Shown here: piece by piece, positions 1 through 8,757 of the stretch
How positions within the stretch are numbered: position 1 is the stretch's first letter
Layout: each line of letters opens with the position of its first letter
Source of the DNA: Bacteroidia bacterium
GTDB lineage: Bacteria; Bacteroidota; Bacteroidia; Bacteroidales; Azobacteroidaceae
Length of the DNA stretch: 64,000 bases
Direction of reading: 5' to 3'
Assembly: GCA_025996865.1 (NCBI GenBank)
Contig: BNTV01000004.1
Location: 1 to 64,000 of the forward strand
Notes under the pieces: generated by a model
What the model was told of the DNA's origin: nothing
Database searches by the model: none
The model's input: only the letters and a program-made list of their open reading frames with translations
Program-made: the position numbers and the translations under genes

Positions 1-2
1 CC

Positions 3-299
3 GGCAGCATTTACCTGTCGGCATTGCATTATTGGGTGCAAGGTAAAAGGTTAAAGGTACTGAGCCGTGCAAGCTGGTTGGCGGTAATTGCCGGAAGCGC
101 TGTTGTTCTTTATAAGGATTATTACAAATATATTACTGTCTTTTTCAATCGCACAAAGCCCAAAGTCCCCTTCAGGGGATTTAGGGGTAGAGGATTGTGG
201 GTACTGATCGCAATTCCTTTATTGTTTGCTGCCTCGACCGGCCTGTATTATTTTCAACAATATCCTGCGACCCCTATGTCCCTATGTTTTTATTTTTAA
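3..299 (+). CDS. C-terminal part of a membrane protein, cut by the window edge
   Basis: The frame is open from the left edge, so the gene begins upstream; a TTG at 24 is only the first possible start inside the window. Two hydrophobic stretches are visible, one around WLAVIAGSAVVLY and one around LWVLIAIPLLFAA, separated by a basic loop. That loop is partly encoded by a G/C-run palindrome (165-193), so it may not be native sequence. I do not recognise the family. The next gene begins 163 bases downstream and appears to have its own promoter. Confidence 0.45.
   Translation, partial: GSIYLSALHYWVQGKRLKVLSRASWLAVIAGSAVVLYKDYYKYITVFFNRTKPKVPFRGFRGRGLWVLIAIPLLFAASTGLYYFQQYPATPMSLCFYF
165..193. 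repeat. half copy of the G/C-run palindromic element, in frame in a gene
   Basis: The segment contains CCCCTTCAGGGG followed by ATTTAGGGG, resembling the right half of the elements at 1952-2039, 18827-18908 and 63038-63137. It lies in frame inside the membrane protein and encodes roughly VPFRGFRGRG. It is either a partial insertion or a decayed full copy. Confidence 0.5.
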
Positions 300-310
300 A
301 AATTTATTTT

Positions 311-318
311 TAACTTTG
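311..318 (+). promoter_or_regulatory. possible -7 box before the AraC gene
   Basis: TAACTTTG matches the Bacteroidetes -7 consensus TAnnTTTG and lies about 145 bases before the AraC start in the 163-base gap. The -33 region is poor (TGTT near 285), so this is a weak candidate. The rest of the gap shows no gene. Confidence 0.3.
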
Positions 319-462
319 TACTTTCAATCAATTTTGTGAATACGTTACTCATTTAAATTCAAAACCGGAACAGGTTATCCGATTCTTGGCACGGGTCGAA
401 AAGAAGTTTTTTTATCTTGTTAAAAAAATATTAAATCAGTAAATAGTAAATCAAAAACTCTT

Positions 463-1356
463 ATGACTAGTTGTAAAAGGTTATCTGACAGGAAGTTTTT
501 TTCCCTTTGTCGCGATTGTGAGGCTGTGGGGAAGCCCAATATTGAATTGTTGTCTTCTTCGGCGAAGAAGCCTCTCCGCAAGAAATCAGAAAGTGCTTCG
601 CTGTTTTTCCTCTTGGAAGGTCAAATAGAAGTTTCATACGGGAAAGTAACGTGTCCGGTTGAAAACGGTTATTTTTTCCTGATTCCGGCCAACGAAAAAT
701 ACGTTATCCGTTTTGTGGAAAAGGCGAAACTACTGATTTGCCGTCTTGAAGAAGATTTGTTTGTCCGTCACAAACGCAAGGAAGGTTTGTTGTACGATAT
801 TTATAACATGAAACGGCCCTATACTGAAAACTACGAATTACTCGCCGTCAAGATCAATCTGTACATCCGGTCGCTTCTGGAGGATTGCATAGCAGTTAAG
901 AATAGTGGATTTCGCTGTACGAGATACATGCAGTGCAAAACGGAAGAACTGCTTATCCTGTTGAGGAGTTACTATCCGAGCAAATTACTTGCCCAAATTT
1001 TCAAACCTGCTTTCAACAGCAAGATTGATTTTCGTGAGGTGGTCAAGAAGAACCGGGACAAGTTTTTCACGGTTGGAGAATATGCTGCCGCCATGAATCT
1101 GGATAGAAATACATTCCGTCAGAAATTCAAGGATACCTACGGAATGAATCCTACGGAATGGATCAAAGAGGAGCGTGTCAAACGGGTATTTCAGGAATTA
1201 ATGGAAGCGAACAAGTCTATTGCCGATATCGTAACGGAATATAAATTCAGTAATTTTCCGAATTTCATCCGGTTCTGCAATATGCACTACAAGAATACGC
1301 CGGGGAATATTCGGAAAACTATGGAAGGGCAGGTTAATGGAATCAATTTGAAATAA
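463..1356 (+). CDS. AraC-family transcriptional regulator
   Basis: A 297-residue protein with an N-terminal cupin-like sensor region (about residues 45-100) and a C-terminal double helix-turn-helix (about 200-290). The segments DKFFTVGEYAAAMNLDRNTF and DIVTEYKFSNFPNFIRFC fit the two recognition helices, the second resembling the usual GFxSxSxFxRxFK pattern. The N-terminus has a Cys cluster at 4, 16 and 19 that could be structural or redox-active. It ends three bases before the ECF sigma gene, so the two are probably co-transcribed, and it likely controls the downstream SusC/D locus. The inducer cannot be read from the sequence. Confidence 0.88.
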   Translation: MTSCKRLSDRKFFSLCRDCEAVGKPNIELLSSSAKKPLRKKSESASLFFLLEGQIEVSYGKVTCPVENGYFFLIPANEKYVIRFVEKAKLLICRLEEDLFVRHKRKEGLLYDIYNMKRPYTENYELLAVKINLYIRSLLEDCIAVKNSGFRCTRYMQCKTEELLILLRSYYPSKLLAQIFKPAFNSKIDFREVVKKNRDKFFTVGEYAAAMNLDRNTFRQKFKDTYGMNPTEWIKEERVKRVFQELMEANKSIADIVTEYKFSNFPNFIRFCNMHYKNTPGNIRKTMEGQVNGINLK

Positions 1357-1359
1357 CGA

Positions 1360-1950
1360 ATGATTCAGGACAACACAAACGAGGATGACAAAAAGTTTCA
1401 AGCCGGTTTTGAAACAGTCTATTTATCGCATTTCTCAGGCATGGTACGTTTCGCCAAAGAATACGTACTCTCCAAGGAGGAAGCGGAGAATATTGTGCAT
1501 GATGCTTTTGCCGATATTTGGAAAATCCGGCAAGAAGGCTTGAATGACCCTAATTATATGTTGGCTTTCCTTTTTACATCCATCAAAAACAAATGTATTG
1601 ATTATCTTCGCCATCAAATCATTGTCCGGCAAACGGAAACCGCCCTGCAAGAAGAATTCAGACTGAGTATGCAGATGAAATTCGATTCGTTGGAATCTTT
1701 TGACCAAACTGTTTTATCGTCCGAAGAAAATATTGAAGACCTTATCCAAAAAGCCATCCAATCGCTACCGGAAAAATGCCGGGAGATTTTCATCAAAAGC
1801 AAATTGGAAGGAATGAAGCAAAGCCAAATTGCGAAAGAATTGAATATTTCCATCCATACCGTGGAAACCCAAATGGGAATTGCTTATAAAAAACTTAGAC
1901 AGGAACTGAAGGATTACTTGCCGTTGGTGTTCTTTATATTGAGTTTGTAA
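1360..1950 (+). CDS. ECF (extracytoplasmic function) RNA polymerase sigma factor
   Basis: A 196-residue sigma-70-family protein. Region 2 is seen around EEAENIVHDAFADIWK. Region 4 is seen around LPEKCREIFIKSKLEGMKQS, followed by a helix-turn-helix IAKELNISIHTVE. The tail is hydrophobic (YLPLVFFILSL). Together with the FecR-like gene 137 bases downstream and the STN-bearing SusC it forms the usual Bacteroidetes sigma/anti-sigma/transducer set that switches on transport genes when substrate binds. A palindromic element follows directly after the stop codon. Confidence 0.92.
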   Translation: MIQDNTNEDDKKFQAGFETVYLSHFSGMVRFAKEYVLSKEEAENIVHDAFADIWKIRQEGLNDPNYMLAFLFTSIKNKCIDYLRHQIIVRQTETALQEEFRLSMQMKFDSLESFDQTVLSSEENIEDLIQKAIQSLPEKCREIFIKSKLEGMKQSQIAKELNISIHTVETQMGIAYKKLRQELKDYLPLVFFILSL

Positions 1951-1951
1951 A

Positions 1952-2039
1952 TTACCCCCAACCCCCTAAAGGGGGCTTTGCTGTCTGCAATTCTGCAAGT
2001 TGTGCTGCGGCAAAGCCCCCTTTAGGGGGTTGGGGGTAA
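1952..2039. repeat. palindromic element with perfect 30-bp inverted repeats
   Basis: An 88-bp element between the sigma and anti-sigma genes. The arms 1952-1981 and 2010-2039 are perfect inverted repeats of 30 bp, beginning TTACCCCCAACCCCC, with a 28-nt loop. Each arm itself contains the small palindrome CCCCCTAAAGGGGG. It begins two bases after the sigma stop and could fold into a very stable hairpin that lowers read-through into the anti-sigma gene. Related copies at 18827 and 63038 sit inside coding genes. Confidence 0.85.
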
Positions 2040-2087
2040 ATTTTTTTTCATTTCTTTTAGCGGATTTTTATCCCTCATTCGTATATA

Positions 2088-3086
2088 ATGTATAGCAAAA
2101 AACAAAAGGCAATGTACGAACAAATTATAAAATACTATTCAGGAGAATTAAGCACGGAAGAACGCTTGGACTTATTGCGCAAAACCCATTCGGATAAAGC
2201 ATTGAAAGAAGAGTTTATCCGGATGCAGCAGTTGCAGGCAGTGTTGGGCCTGGCGCCGCAGGAAAACGACCAACAGGAAGCCAGCGCTTTTTATGCCCAA
2301 TTCCTGTCGGAACACAAGCGGACAAAAATACTGCAATTAGTGCGCAAAACGCTTCGTTACGCGGCAGCCATCCTCTTATTGATAGGCGCTACCTGGATGG
2401 CCGCCGATTTTTATTTTACAAAAGACAAGCCGACGGAAGAAACATTCAATACCTTATATGTCCCTGCCGGACAAAGGCTAAGTTTAACCTTGCAAGATGG
2501 AACTTTGGTGTGGCTGAATGCACAAACCACCATCACCTACCCCACCATATTTTCAAGCAAGGAACGGCATGTCAGTATCGAAGGCGAAGCTTACTTTGAG
2601 GTAAGCAAAGACGCTAAAAAACCGTTTATTGTCTCCGTTGGAAATGTGGACGCGAAAGTATTGGGCACTTCTTTCAACGTATTCAATTATCCGGAAGAGA
2701 AATACAGCCGTATCAGCTTGATTGAAGGAAGTTTAAATGTATATAATCCGGAATCGGAATCCAACGGCATTATCCTTCACCCCAATGAAGAAATAACCAT
2801 TTCCAACAGCCGGTCGGCAGTGAGCAAGATTGCGGATTACAAGTATTTCCTTTGGAAAGATGGTTTGTATAGCTTTGAAAATGAATCGTTTGAGAATATA
2901 ATCCGGCGATTGGAAATCTATTACGACATCTCCGTGGATGTGAAAGACCCGGCGATGCTCCAATGGAAATACACGGTAAAATTCAGGCAACGGGACGGTA
3001 TTTATGAAATCCTCCGGTTAATGCAGCGAATTCATCCGTTCTCCATGAAAAAAGACGACGAAAACAACCGGATAATTATCCGTTAA
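2088..3086 (+). CDS. FecR-family anti-sigma factor
   Basis: A 332-residue inner-membrane protein. The N-terminal cytoplasmic part (about 1-83) should bind the ECF sigma. A single membrane span follows at about 84-106 (YAAAILLLIGATWMAADFYF). Next comes a periplasmic FecR domain with the segment SIEGEAYFEVSKDAKKPF and the GTSFNV motif. The C-terminal module (SFENIIRRLEIYYDI) fits DUF4974. It is expected to receive the signal from the STN domain of the SusC protein encoded next and to release or activate the sigma factor. Confidence 0.92.
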   Translation: MYSKKQKAMYEQIIKYYSGELSTEERLDLLRKTHSDKALKEEFIRMQQLQAVLGLAPQENDQQEASAFYAQFLSEHKRTKILQLVRKTLRYAAAILLLIGATWMAADFYFTKDKPTEETFNTLYVPAGQRLSLTLQDGTLVWLNAQTTITYPTIFSSKERHVSIEGEAYFEVSKDAKKPFIVSVGNVDAKVLGTSFNVFNYPEEKYSRISLIEGSLNVYNPESESNGIILHPNEEITISNSRSAVSKIADYKYFLWKDGLYSFENESFENIIRRLEIYYDISVDVKDPAMLQWKYTVKFRQRDGIYEILRLMQRIHPFSMKKDDENNRIIIR

Positions 3087-3152
3087 CAATAAATGTTAAA
3101 CCTTTAAAATCAATACATTATGAGAAACAATACATCCTGAAAAATAAAAAAA

Positions 3153-3184
3153 GTCACGGCATCTGTTCCTGCATCTGCCGTGAC
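3153..3184. promoter_or_regulatory. hairpin in the susC leader
   Basis: GTCACGGCA and TGCCGTGAC form a 9-bp stem with a 14-nt loop in the 149-base gap before susC. A mini-ORF of six codons (MRNNTS) lies just upstream at 3120-3140. On the plus strand no U-run follows; on the minus strand the hairpin is followed by seven Us and would look like a terminator. It may stabilise the susC mRNA. Its role is not proven. Confidence 0.4.
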
Positions 3185-3235
3185 CGTAAGCAAACACTGA
3201 GACATTTTAGTATTCATTTTTAAAAAACATAAGGT

Positions 3236-6200
3236 ATGAAATTAAATTCTTTATTCAAATTCTTTTTGTTTTTTTGTGCATTGCCTTTAATACCTGTCGT
3301 TGCCAATGCGCAAAACACAAAAATAACGATTACAAACAATTCTATTTCCGTCAAACAACTGATAACGGAAATAGAAAAACAAACCGATTTTTTAGTTTTA
3401 CTCCGCAACAATGATGTGGACGTAAACCAGACAATCCAACTGAAAGAGAAATCCGGCGATATTTCCGTATTTCTGAGCGAAGCATTCCGGAATACGGATG
3501 TGAGTTATGAGTTTCAGAACAAGTACATTGTTTTGACTACCAATCGGAAAGTAAATGGACAGCAAACGATTACCGGAACAGTAACCGACGCTACAGGCGA
3601 AGCTATCATCGGCGTCGGCGTATCCGTCAAAGGCGCAAATATCGGTACGGCAACCGATATTAACGGCAAATTCAGTCTTACAACTGCTCCCGGCGCCGTT
3701 TTAACAATTTCCTATATCGGCTACAAAACGCAGGAAATGGCTATTGGCAACAACACCCATCTAAACATTACACTGCTTGAAGATGCACTGTCGCTGGACG
3801 AAGTGGTGGTGGTTGGTTTCGGCACCCAGAAGAAAGTGAATCTGACTGGCGCTGTTGGAACTGTTTCATCAAAAGATTTACAGAACAGACCTGTACAAAA
3901 TGTGCAACAAGCCCTGCAAGGTTTAGTTGCGGGATTGAATATCGCACAGACCAACGGTCAATTGGATGCTACGCCGAGTATCAATATCCGCGGTACGGGT
4001 AACTTGGGAACCGGCTCATCTGCGGCGCCCTTGGTGCTGGTTGATGGTGTGGAAAGCAATCTGAGTCATGTGAACCCGCAGGATATTGAAAACATCTCTG
4101 TGTTGAAGGATGCGGCAGCCTCTTCTATTTACGGTTCACGCGCTCCTTTTGGCGTGATTTTGATTACCACTAAAAAGGGCACTGCCGGGAAGATAACGGT
4201 GAATTACAATAACAATTTCCGGTGGAATTCCCCGACAATAAGACCACATTCGATGGATTCCTATTCACTGGGGGCTTTTATCAATGATGCCGCTGTCAAC
4301 AGTAATCTCCCTCTCTTTGTTACGGATGAACGCATGCAACGAATCAAAGACTTTCAAAACGGACTGATTACTACTGAGGTAATTCCTGATCCCGCCAATC
4401 CTACAAGATGGCTCGGCTCATACGGTCAAGGTAATGCAAATAACGATATTTATGGTGTCTATTTCACGGATTGGGCGGCCTCGCAAGAGCATAATGTAAG
4501 CGCCGGAGGAGGAAATGACCGTTTTACGTTCTATATGTCTTTGGGATATTTGAATCAAAACGGATTATTGAATTTAGGTAGTGACAATTACCAAAAGTTT
4601 ACGCCTACTGCCACGATAGAAGCCAAGGTTACGGACTGGATGAAACTGCGTTATACCACCCGCTTTATCCGTTCCAACTACAGCAAGCCTACCGCACTAA
4701 ACGATGCCCTGTTTAATAACATCGGACGTCAAGGCTGGTCATGGATGGCACTTTATGACCCCAATGGGTATTTTATGGCAAATAATTGGCCCGTCTTAGA
4801 ACTTGCTGAAGGCGGCAAAACAGAGCAGCAAAGAGACAATTACAACAATCATGCAAGCCTTACTCTTGAACCTGTCCGTAATTGGATAACGACGGCAGAC
4901 GTCAATTATAACATTACTTCCTTTAGCCAACATGCTGTCCAATTACAAACGTTTGGTCATGATATGGCGGGAGAGCCGTATCTCTATCGGGAAGCATCAT
5001 ACGTTGGCAACAGTTTTACCAAAAGCAATTTTCTGAACCTGAACGTATATTCCGCCTATAATTTCAGTCTGGACAATCATAATTTCGGTTTTCTGGTGGG
5101 CGGTCAAATGGAAGATTTGAAATCTGACGCTTTCAACTTACAGCGAAATGGCGTCATCGTGAATGATTTACCTGTGGTCGATTTAACATCGGGCTTGAAC
5201 TATAATGGTACAACGGCATCGCCTGCCGTAGGCGGAAATATGAGTGAATGGAGTACGGCGGGATTTTTTGGACGGTTCAATTACGACTGGCAGGGACGGT
5301 ATTTATTGGAAGCCAACCTGCGCTACGACGGCACTTCCCGTTTCCGCGAGGATAAACGGTGGAACTGGTTTTCCTCCTTCTCGGCAGGTTGGAACATCGC
5401 CCGCGAAGCATTTTGGAGCGATTTAAGCAATACGGTAAGTCTGTTGAAACTGCGCGGTTCGTACGGGAAATTAGGGAACCAAAATACCGATACCTGGTAT
5501 CCTACCTATCAGGTGATTAGCGTCACTGCCAACTCCGGTTCATGGTTGCAAAACGGGGCAAAAACCAATGTTGCCAATTCGCCGAATTTGATTAGTACTT
5601 CACTCACATGGGAACAAATCAACACGTGGCAGGTAGCCGTGGATGTGGCCGCTTTCAAAAACCGGCTTACCGGTTCGTTCGACTACTATCAGCGCAAAAC
5701 CTTGAACATGGTGGGACCTGCCGAGGAACTACCGAATATTCTGGGAAAAACCGTGCCCCGCAGTAACAATACCGACCTTAAAACGTATGGTTTTGAGTTG
5801 GAATTGGGCTGGCAGGACCGGTTGGCGAACGGCTTATCCTATAGCGCCAAATTCCTTCTGTCGGATTATCAAACAGAGATTACCCGCTATCCCAATGCCA
5901 CCAAATCATTGAGTACTTACTATGAAGGGCAGAAATTGGGCAGTATCTGGGGATATGAAACCATCGGCATCGCCAAAAGCAATGAAGAGATGGATGCGCA
6001 TTTGGCAAGTCTTCCCGAGGGCGGACAAAATGCCATTGGAAGTCAATGGGCAGCGGGCGACATTATGTACAGGGATTTGAACGGCGACGGGAAAATCAAT
6101 GCCGGTTCAAGCACCTTTGACGAGCCGGGCGACCGGAAGATAATAGGCAACAATACCCCCCGTTTTCAGTTCGGACTGAATTTGAGCGCCGAATGGAAAG

Positions 6201-6667
6201 GCTTTGATGCCCGTATCTTCTTTCAGGGTGTTGCTAAAAGGGACTATTGGAATGGGTCGTCCACGTTTTTTGGAAATACCTCCTTTTGGAATATCGAACC
6301 ATTGCGGGAACATGTAGATTATTTCCGCTCGCAGCCGTCTTACGATTTACCTACCAACCTGGATGCCTATTATCCAAGACCCTTGCAGAATGGTTACGCC
6401 AAAAACCAACAGGTGCAAACCCGCTATCTGCAGAATGCCGCTTATATACGGCTAAAAAACGTAACAGTAGGTTATACGCTGCCTCAAACCGTAACCCAAA
6501 AGTTCTATGTTTCCGGTCTGCGCGTGTTTGTGTCCGGTGAGAATCTTTGGACGGGTACCAAATTGGCAAAAATGTTTGATCCGGAATCAATATCAGGTGT
6601 TAGCGGTCAAGGAGGTTACTATCCATTGATGAAGATATTGTCATGCGGATTATCCATTACATTATAA
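3236..6667 (+). CDS. SusC/RagA-family TonB-linked outer-membrane transporter with STN domain
   Basis: A 1143-residue outer-membrane protein. It has a signal peptide ending at ANAQ, then an STN signalling domain (about 30-105; KITITNNSISVKQLITEIEK), a carboxypeptidase-regulatory-like domain (about 112-180; ITGTVTDATGEAIIGVGVSV), the DEVVVVGFGTQKK motif, the TonB plug and a long C-terminal barrel. The STN domain means it also signals to the FecR protein encoded upstream. It pairs with the SusD gene 20 bases downstream. The length and domain order are typical of transporters under ECF control. The substrate is not evident, but two peptidase genes in the same row suggest peptides or glycopeptides. 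Confidence 0.96.
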   Translation: MKLNSLFKFFLFFCALPLIPVVANAQNTKITITNNSISVKQLITEIEKQTDFLVLLRNNDVDVNQTIQLKEKSGDISVFLSEAFRNTDVSYEFQNKYIVLTTNRKVNGQQTITGTVTDATGEAIIGVGVSVKGANIGTATDINGKFSLTTAPGAVLTISYIGYKTQEMAIGNNTHLNITLLEDALSLDEVVVVGFGTQKKVNLTGAVGTVSSKDLQNRPVQNVQQALQGLVAGLNIAQTNGQLDATPSINIRGTGNLGTGSSAAPLVLVDGVESNLSHVNPQDIENISVLKDAAASSIYGSRAPFGVILITTKKGTAGKITVNYNNNFRWNSPTIRPHSMDSYSLGAFINDAAVNSNLPLFVTDERMQRIKDFQNGLITTEVIPDPANPTRWLGSYGQGNANNDIYGVYFTDWAASQEHNVSAGGGNDRFTFYMSLGYLNQNGLLNLGSDNYQKFTPTATIEAKVTDWMKLRYTTRFIRSNYSKPTALNDALFNNIGRQGWSWMALYDPNGYFMANNWPVLELAEGGKTEQQRDNYNNHASLTLEPVRNWITTADVNYNITSFSQHAVQLQTFGHDMAGEPYLYREASYVGNSFTKSNFLNLNVYSAYNFSLDNHNFGFLVGGQMEDLKSDAFNLQRNGVIVNDLPVVDLTSGLNYNGTTASPAVGGNMSEWSTAGFFGRFNYDWQGRYLLEANLRYDGTSRFREDKRWNWFSSFSAGWNIAREAFWSDLSNTVSLLKLRGSYGKLGNQNTDTWYPTYQVISVTANSGSWLQNGAKTNVANSPNLISTSLTWEQINTWQVAVDVAAFKNRLTGSFDYYQRKTLNMVGPAEELPNILGKTVPRSNNTDLKTYGFELELGWQDRLANGLSYSAKFLLSDYQTEITRYPNATKSLSTYYEGQKLGSIWGYETIGIAKSNEEMDAHLASLPEGGQNAIGSQWAAGDIMYRDLNGDGKINAGSSTFDEPGDRKIIGNNTPRFQFGLNLSAEWKGFDARIFFQGVAKRDYWNGSSTFFGNTSFWNIEPLREHVDYFRSQPSYDLPTNLDAYYPRPLQNGYAKNQQVQTRYLQNAAYIRLKNVTVGYTLPQTVTQKFYVSGLRVFVSGENLWTGTKLAKMFDPESISGVSGQGGYYPLMKILSCGLSITL

Positions 6668-6687
6668 ATAAATAAATTCTAAAAAAA

Positions 6688-8688
6688 ATGAAGACAAAAA
6701 TAAAAATAGTATTTGCGGGCATTATCGGAGCCCTGTTTTTTCCCGCCTGTGATAATAATTTATTGGATCAAGAGCCTAAATCGCAGATTTCTCCGGAAAA
6801 ATATCTGGTAGAAGCAACTCAATTGGAAGCATACGCTAATGGGCTTTATCCCTCAATTCTCCCGGGCGGCAATGACCTTATCCTGGATGCACATACCGAT
6901 AATCAGGCTGCACAGTTACCCAACAACAAGTATGTATCAGGGCAATGGAAAGTGACTCAAACGGACGGAAGCAACTGGAATTTTGGCAATATCTACAATT
7001 GCAATTATTTTCTGGATGTGGTATTGACAAGATTTGAAGCCGGCGCCATCAGCGGTTCGGCTGATAATGTCAAGCATTACATCGGCGAGGTCTATTTTCT
7101 CCGGGCGTATGAATACTTCAAGAAGTATAAGATGTTTGGCGATTTCCCGATTGTTACCAAGCCTTTGCCGGATGAAAAGGAAACGTTGACGGAAGCCAGC
7201 AAACGTTCTCCCCGCAACGAGGTGGCGCGTTTCATCCTTTCCGATTTGGACAAAGCCATTGACTTGATGGCAACTACTCCCGATACCCGTAAGACGCGCA
7301 TCAGTAAAGAATCAGCACTTTTGCTCAAATCGCGCGTAGCCCTGTATGAAGGCACCTTCCTTAAATATTTCAAGGGAACGGCTTTTGTTCCCGGCGGACA
7401 GGGATGGCCAGGCGCTACAAAAGATTATAATAAAAGTTATGCTTTCCCGAGTGGAGGTATTGATGCCGAAATCAATTTTTTTCTTGATGAGGCAATCAGC
7501 GCCTCCAAACAGGTGGCGGATGCCGTCACGCTGACAAATAATACCGGTTTGATACAACAGGATATAACCGAACCGGGCAATCCTTATATGGATATGTATG
7601 CTTCTATCAATCTTTCAAGTTATGGAGAAGTCTTACTGTGGCGTGAATACAATATCGGACTTGGGGTAGGTCGCACTGTTGCGGAATACACTCAAGCCGG
7701 TAATAATGTTACCGGAACCACACGTGGATTTGTAGAGTCATTTCTGATGGCAAACGGCTTGCCGATTTATGCGTCGGCAAGCGGATACCACGGAGATGAT
7801 TCTATAACCGCCGTACGTACTGACCGTGACAACAGGCTGTTTCTGTTTTTAAAGGAACCCAAACAAAAGAATGTGTTGATTAATGGTCCCGCAATGTCTA
7901 AAAATCTGGTAGAACCATATCCGGACATATTACGGTCAGATCCTGCTATGTTGTACAATACCGGTTATGCACTCCGTAAAGGGAATCCGTTGGATGCGGC
8001 TCATATTTCATTAGGTACCAGTAATGATGGATATACAGGGTTAATCATATTTCGCGGAGTCGAAGCCTTGCTCAATTACATGGAAGCATATTATGAACGG
8101 CATGGTTCGCTGGACGGTACCGCTACTCAGTATTGGCAGGATATTCGCAGCCGCGCAAAAGTGGATGCGAATTTCAACGCGACCATCAGTGCAACGGATG
8201 TGGCAAAAGAAGCGCCCAATGATTGGGGAGCCTATTCGGCAGGACAGTTGATTGACGCCACCCTGTATAATATCCGTCGCGAACGCCGTTGCGAGTTTAT
8301 CGGCGAAGGAATGCGCTGGGCGGATCTACAACGATGGAGGTCTTGCGACCAAATGATTACGTCTCCCTATCACATTGAAGGCTTCAAACTTTGGGGTCCT
8401 ATGAAGGATTGGTATAACAACGCGGACGGAAGTTCCAAACTGACTTACGGCTTGGATCTTGCCGGAGCACTTGTTTCTCCGCCTGATATAAGCGACTATC
8501 TCCGCCCGTATGAAAAAGCGAGAGGCAGTCTTGCCTTAGACGGATATATATGGAAGATGGCTCATTACCTGAATCCGATAGCGTTGCAGGATGTTTTAAT
8601 CACCTCCCAAAACAATGATATATCGACATCCCCGATTTATCAGAATCCGGGATGGACATTAACGGTGGGTGAATCGGCAATAGAATAG
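6688..8688 (+). CDS. SusD/RagB-family surface nutrient-binding lipoprotein
   Basis: A 666-residue lipoprotein with lipobox FFPAC (Cys 21). SusD family signs include the N-terminal segment LLDQEPKSQISPEKYL, the helix YIGEVYFLRAYEYFKKYKMF and the C-terminal ERRCEFIGEGMRWADLQRW. It forms the lid of the outer-membrane SusC transporter encoded just upstream and captures substrate at the cell surface. A strong hairpin follows the stop codon. Confidence 0.96.
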   Translation: MKTKIKIVFAGIIGALFFPACDNNLLDQEPKSQISPEKYLVEATQLEAYANGLYPSILPGGNDLILDAHTDNQAAQLPNNKYVSGQWKVTQTDGSNWNFGNIYNCNYFLDVVLTRFEAGAISGSADNVKHYIGEVYFLRAYEYFKKYKMFGDFPIVTKPLPDEKETLTEASKRSPRNEVARFILSDLDKAIDLMATTPDTRKTRISKESALLLKSRVALYEGTFLKYFKGTAFVPGGQGWPGATKDYNKSYAFPSGGIDAEINFFLDEAISASKQVADAVTLTNNTGLIQQDITEPGNPYMDMYASINLSSYGEVLLWREYNIGLGVGRTVAEYTQAGNNVTGTTRGFVESFLMANGLPIYASASGYHGDDSITAVRTDRDNRLFLFLKEPKQKNVLINGPAMSKNLVEPYPDILRSDPAMLYNTGYALRKGNPLDAAHISLGTSNDGYTGLIIFRGVEALLNYMEAYYERHGSLDGTATQYWQDIRSRAKVDANFNATISATDVAKEAPNDWGAYSAGQLIDATLYNIRRERRCEFIGEGMRWADLQRWRSCDQMITSPYHIEGFKLWGPMKDWYNNADGSSKLTYGLDLAGALVSPPDISDYLRPYEKARGSLALDGYIWKMAHYLNPIALQDVLITSQNNDISTSPIYQNPGWTLTVGESAIE

Positions 8689-8698
8689 TTGAATTATT

Positions 8699-8742
8699 TA
8701 ACAGGCACAAGTATAAAAAAATAACTATATTTGTGCCTGTTA
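8699..8742 (+). terminator. stem-loop after susD
   Basis: TAACAGGCACAA (8699-8710) and TTGTGCCTGTTA (8731-8742) form a 12-bp stem around a 20-nt A-rich loop, followed by an A-rich stretch rather than a run of Us. It probably works as a partial terminator or mRNA stabiliser that lets susCD be made in excess of the genes behind it. Confidence 0.55.
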
Positions 8743-8757
8743 TTAAAAAATAAAACA

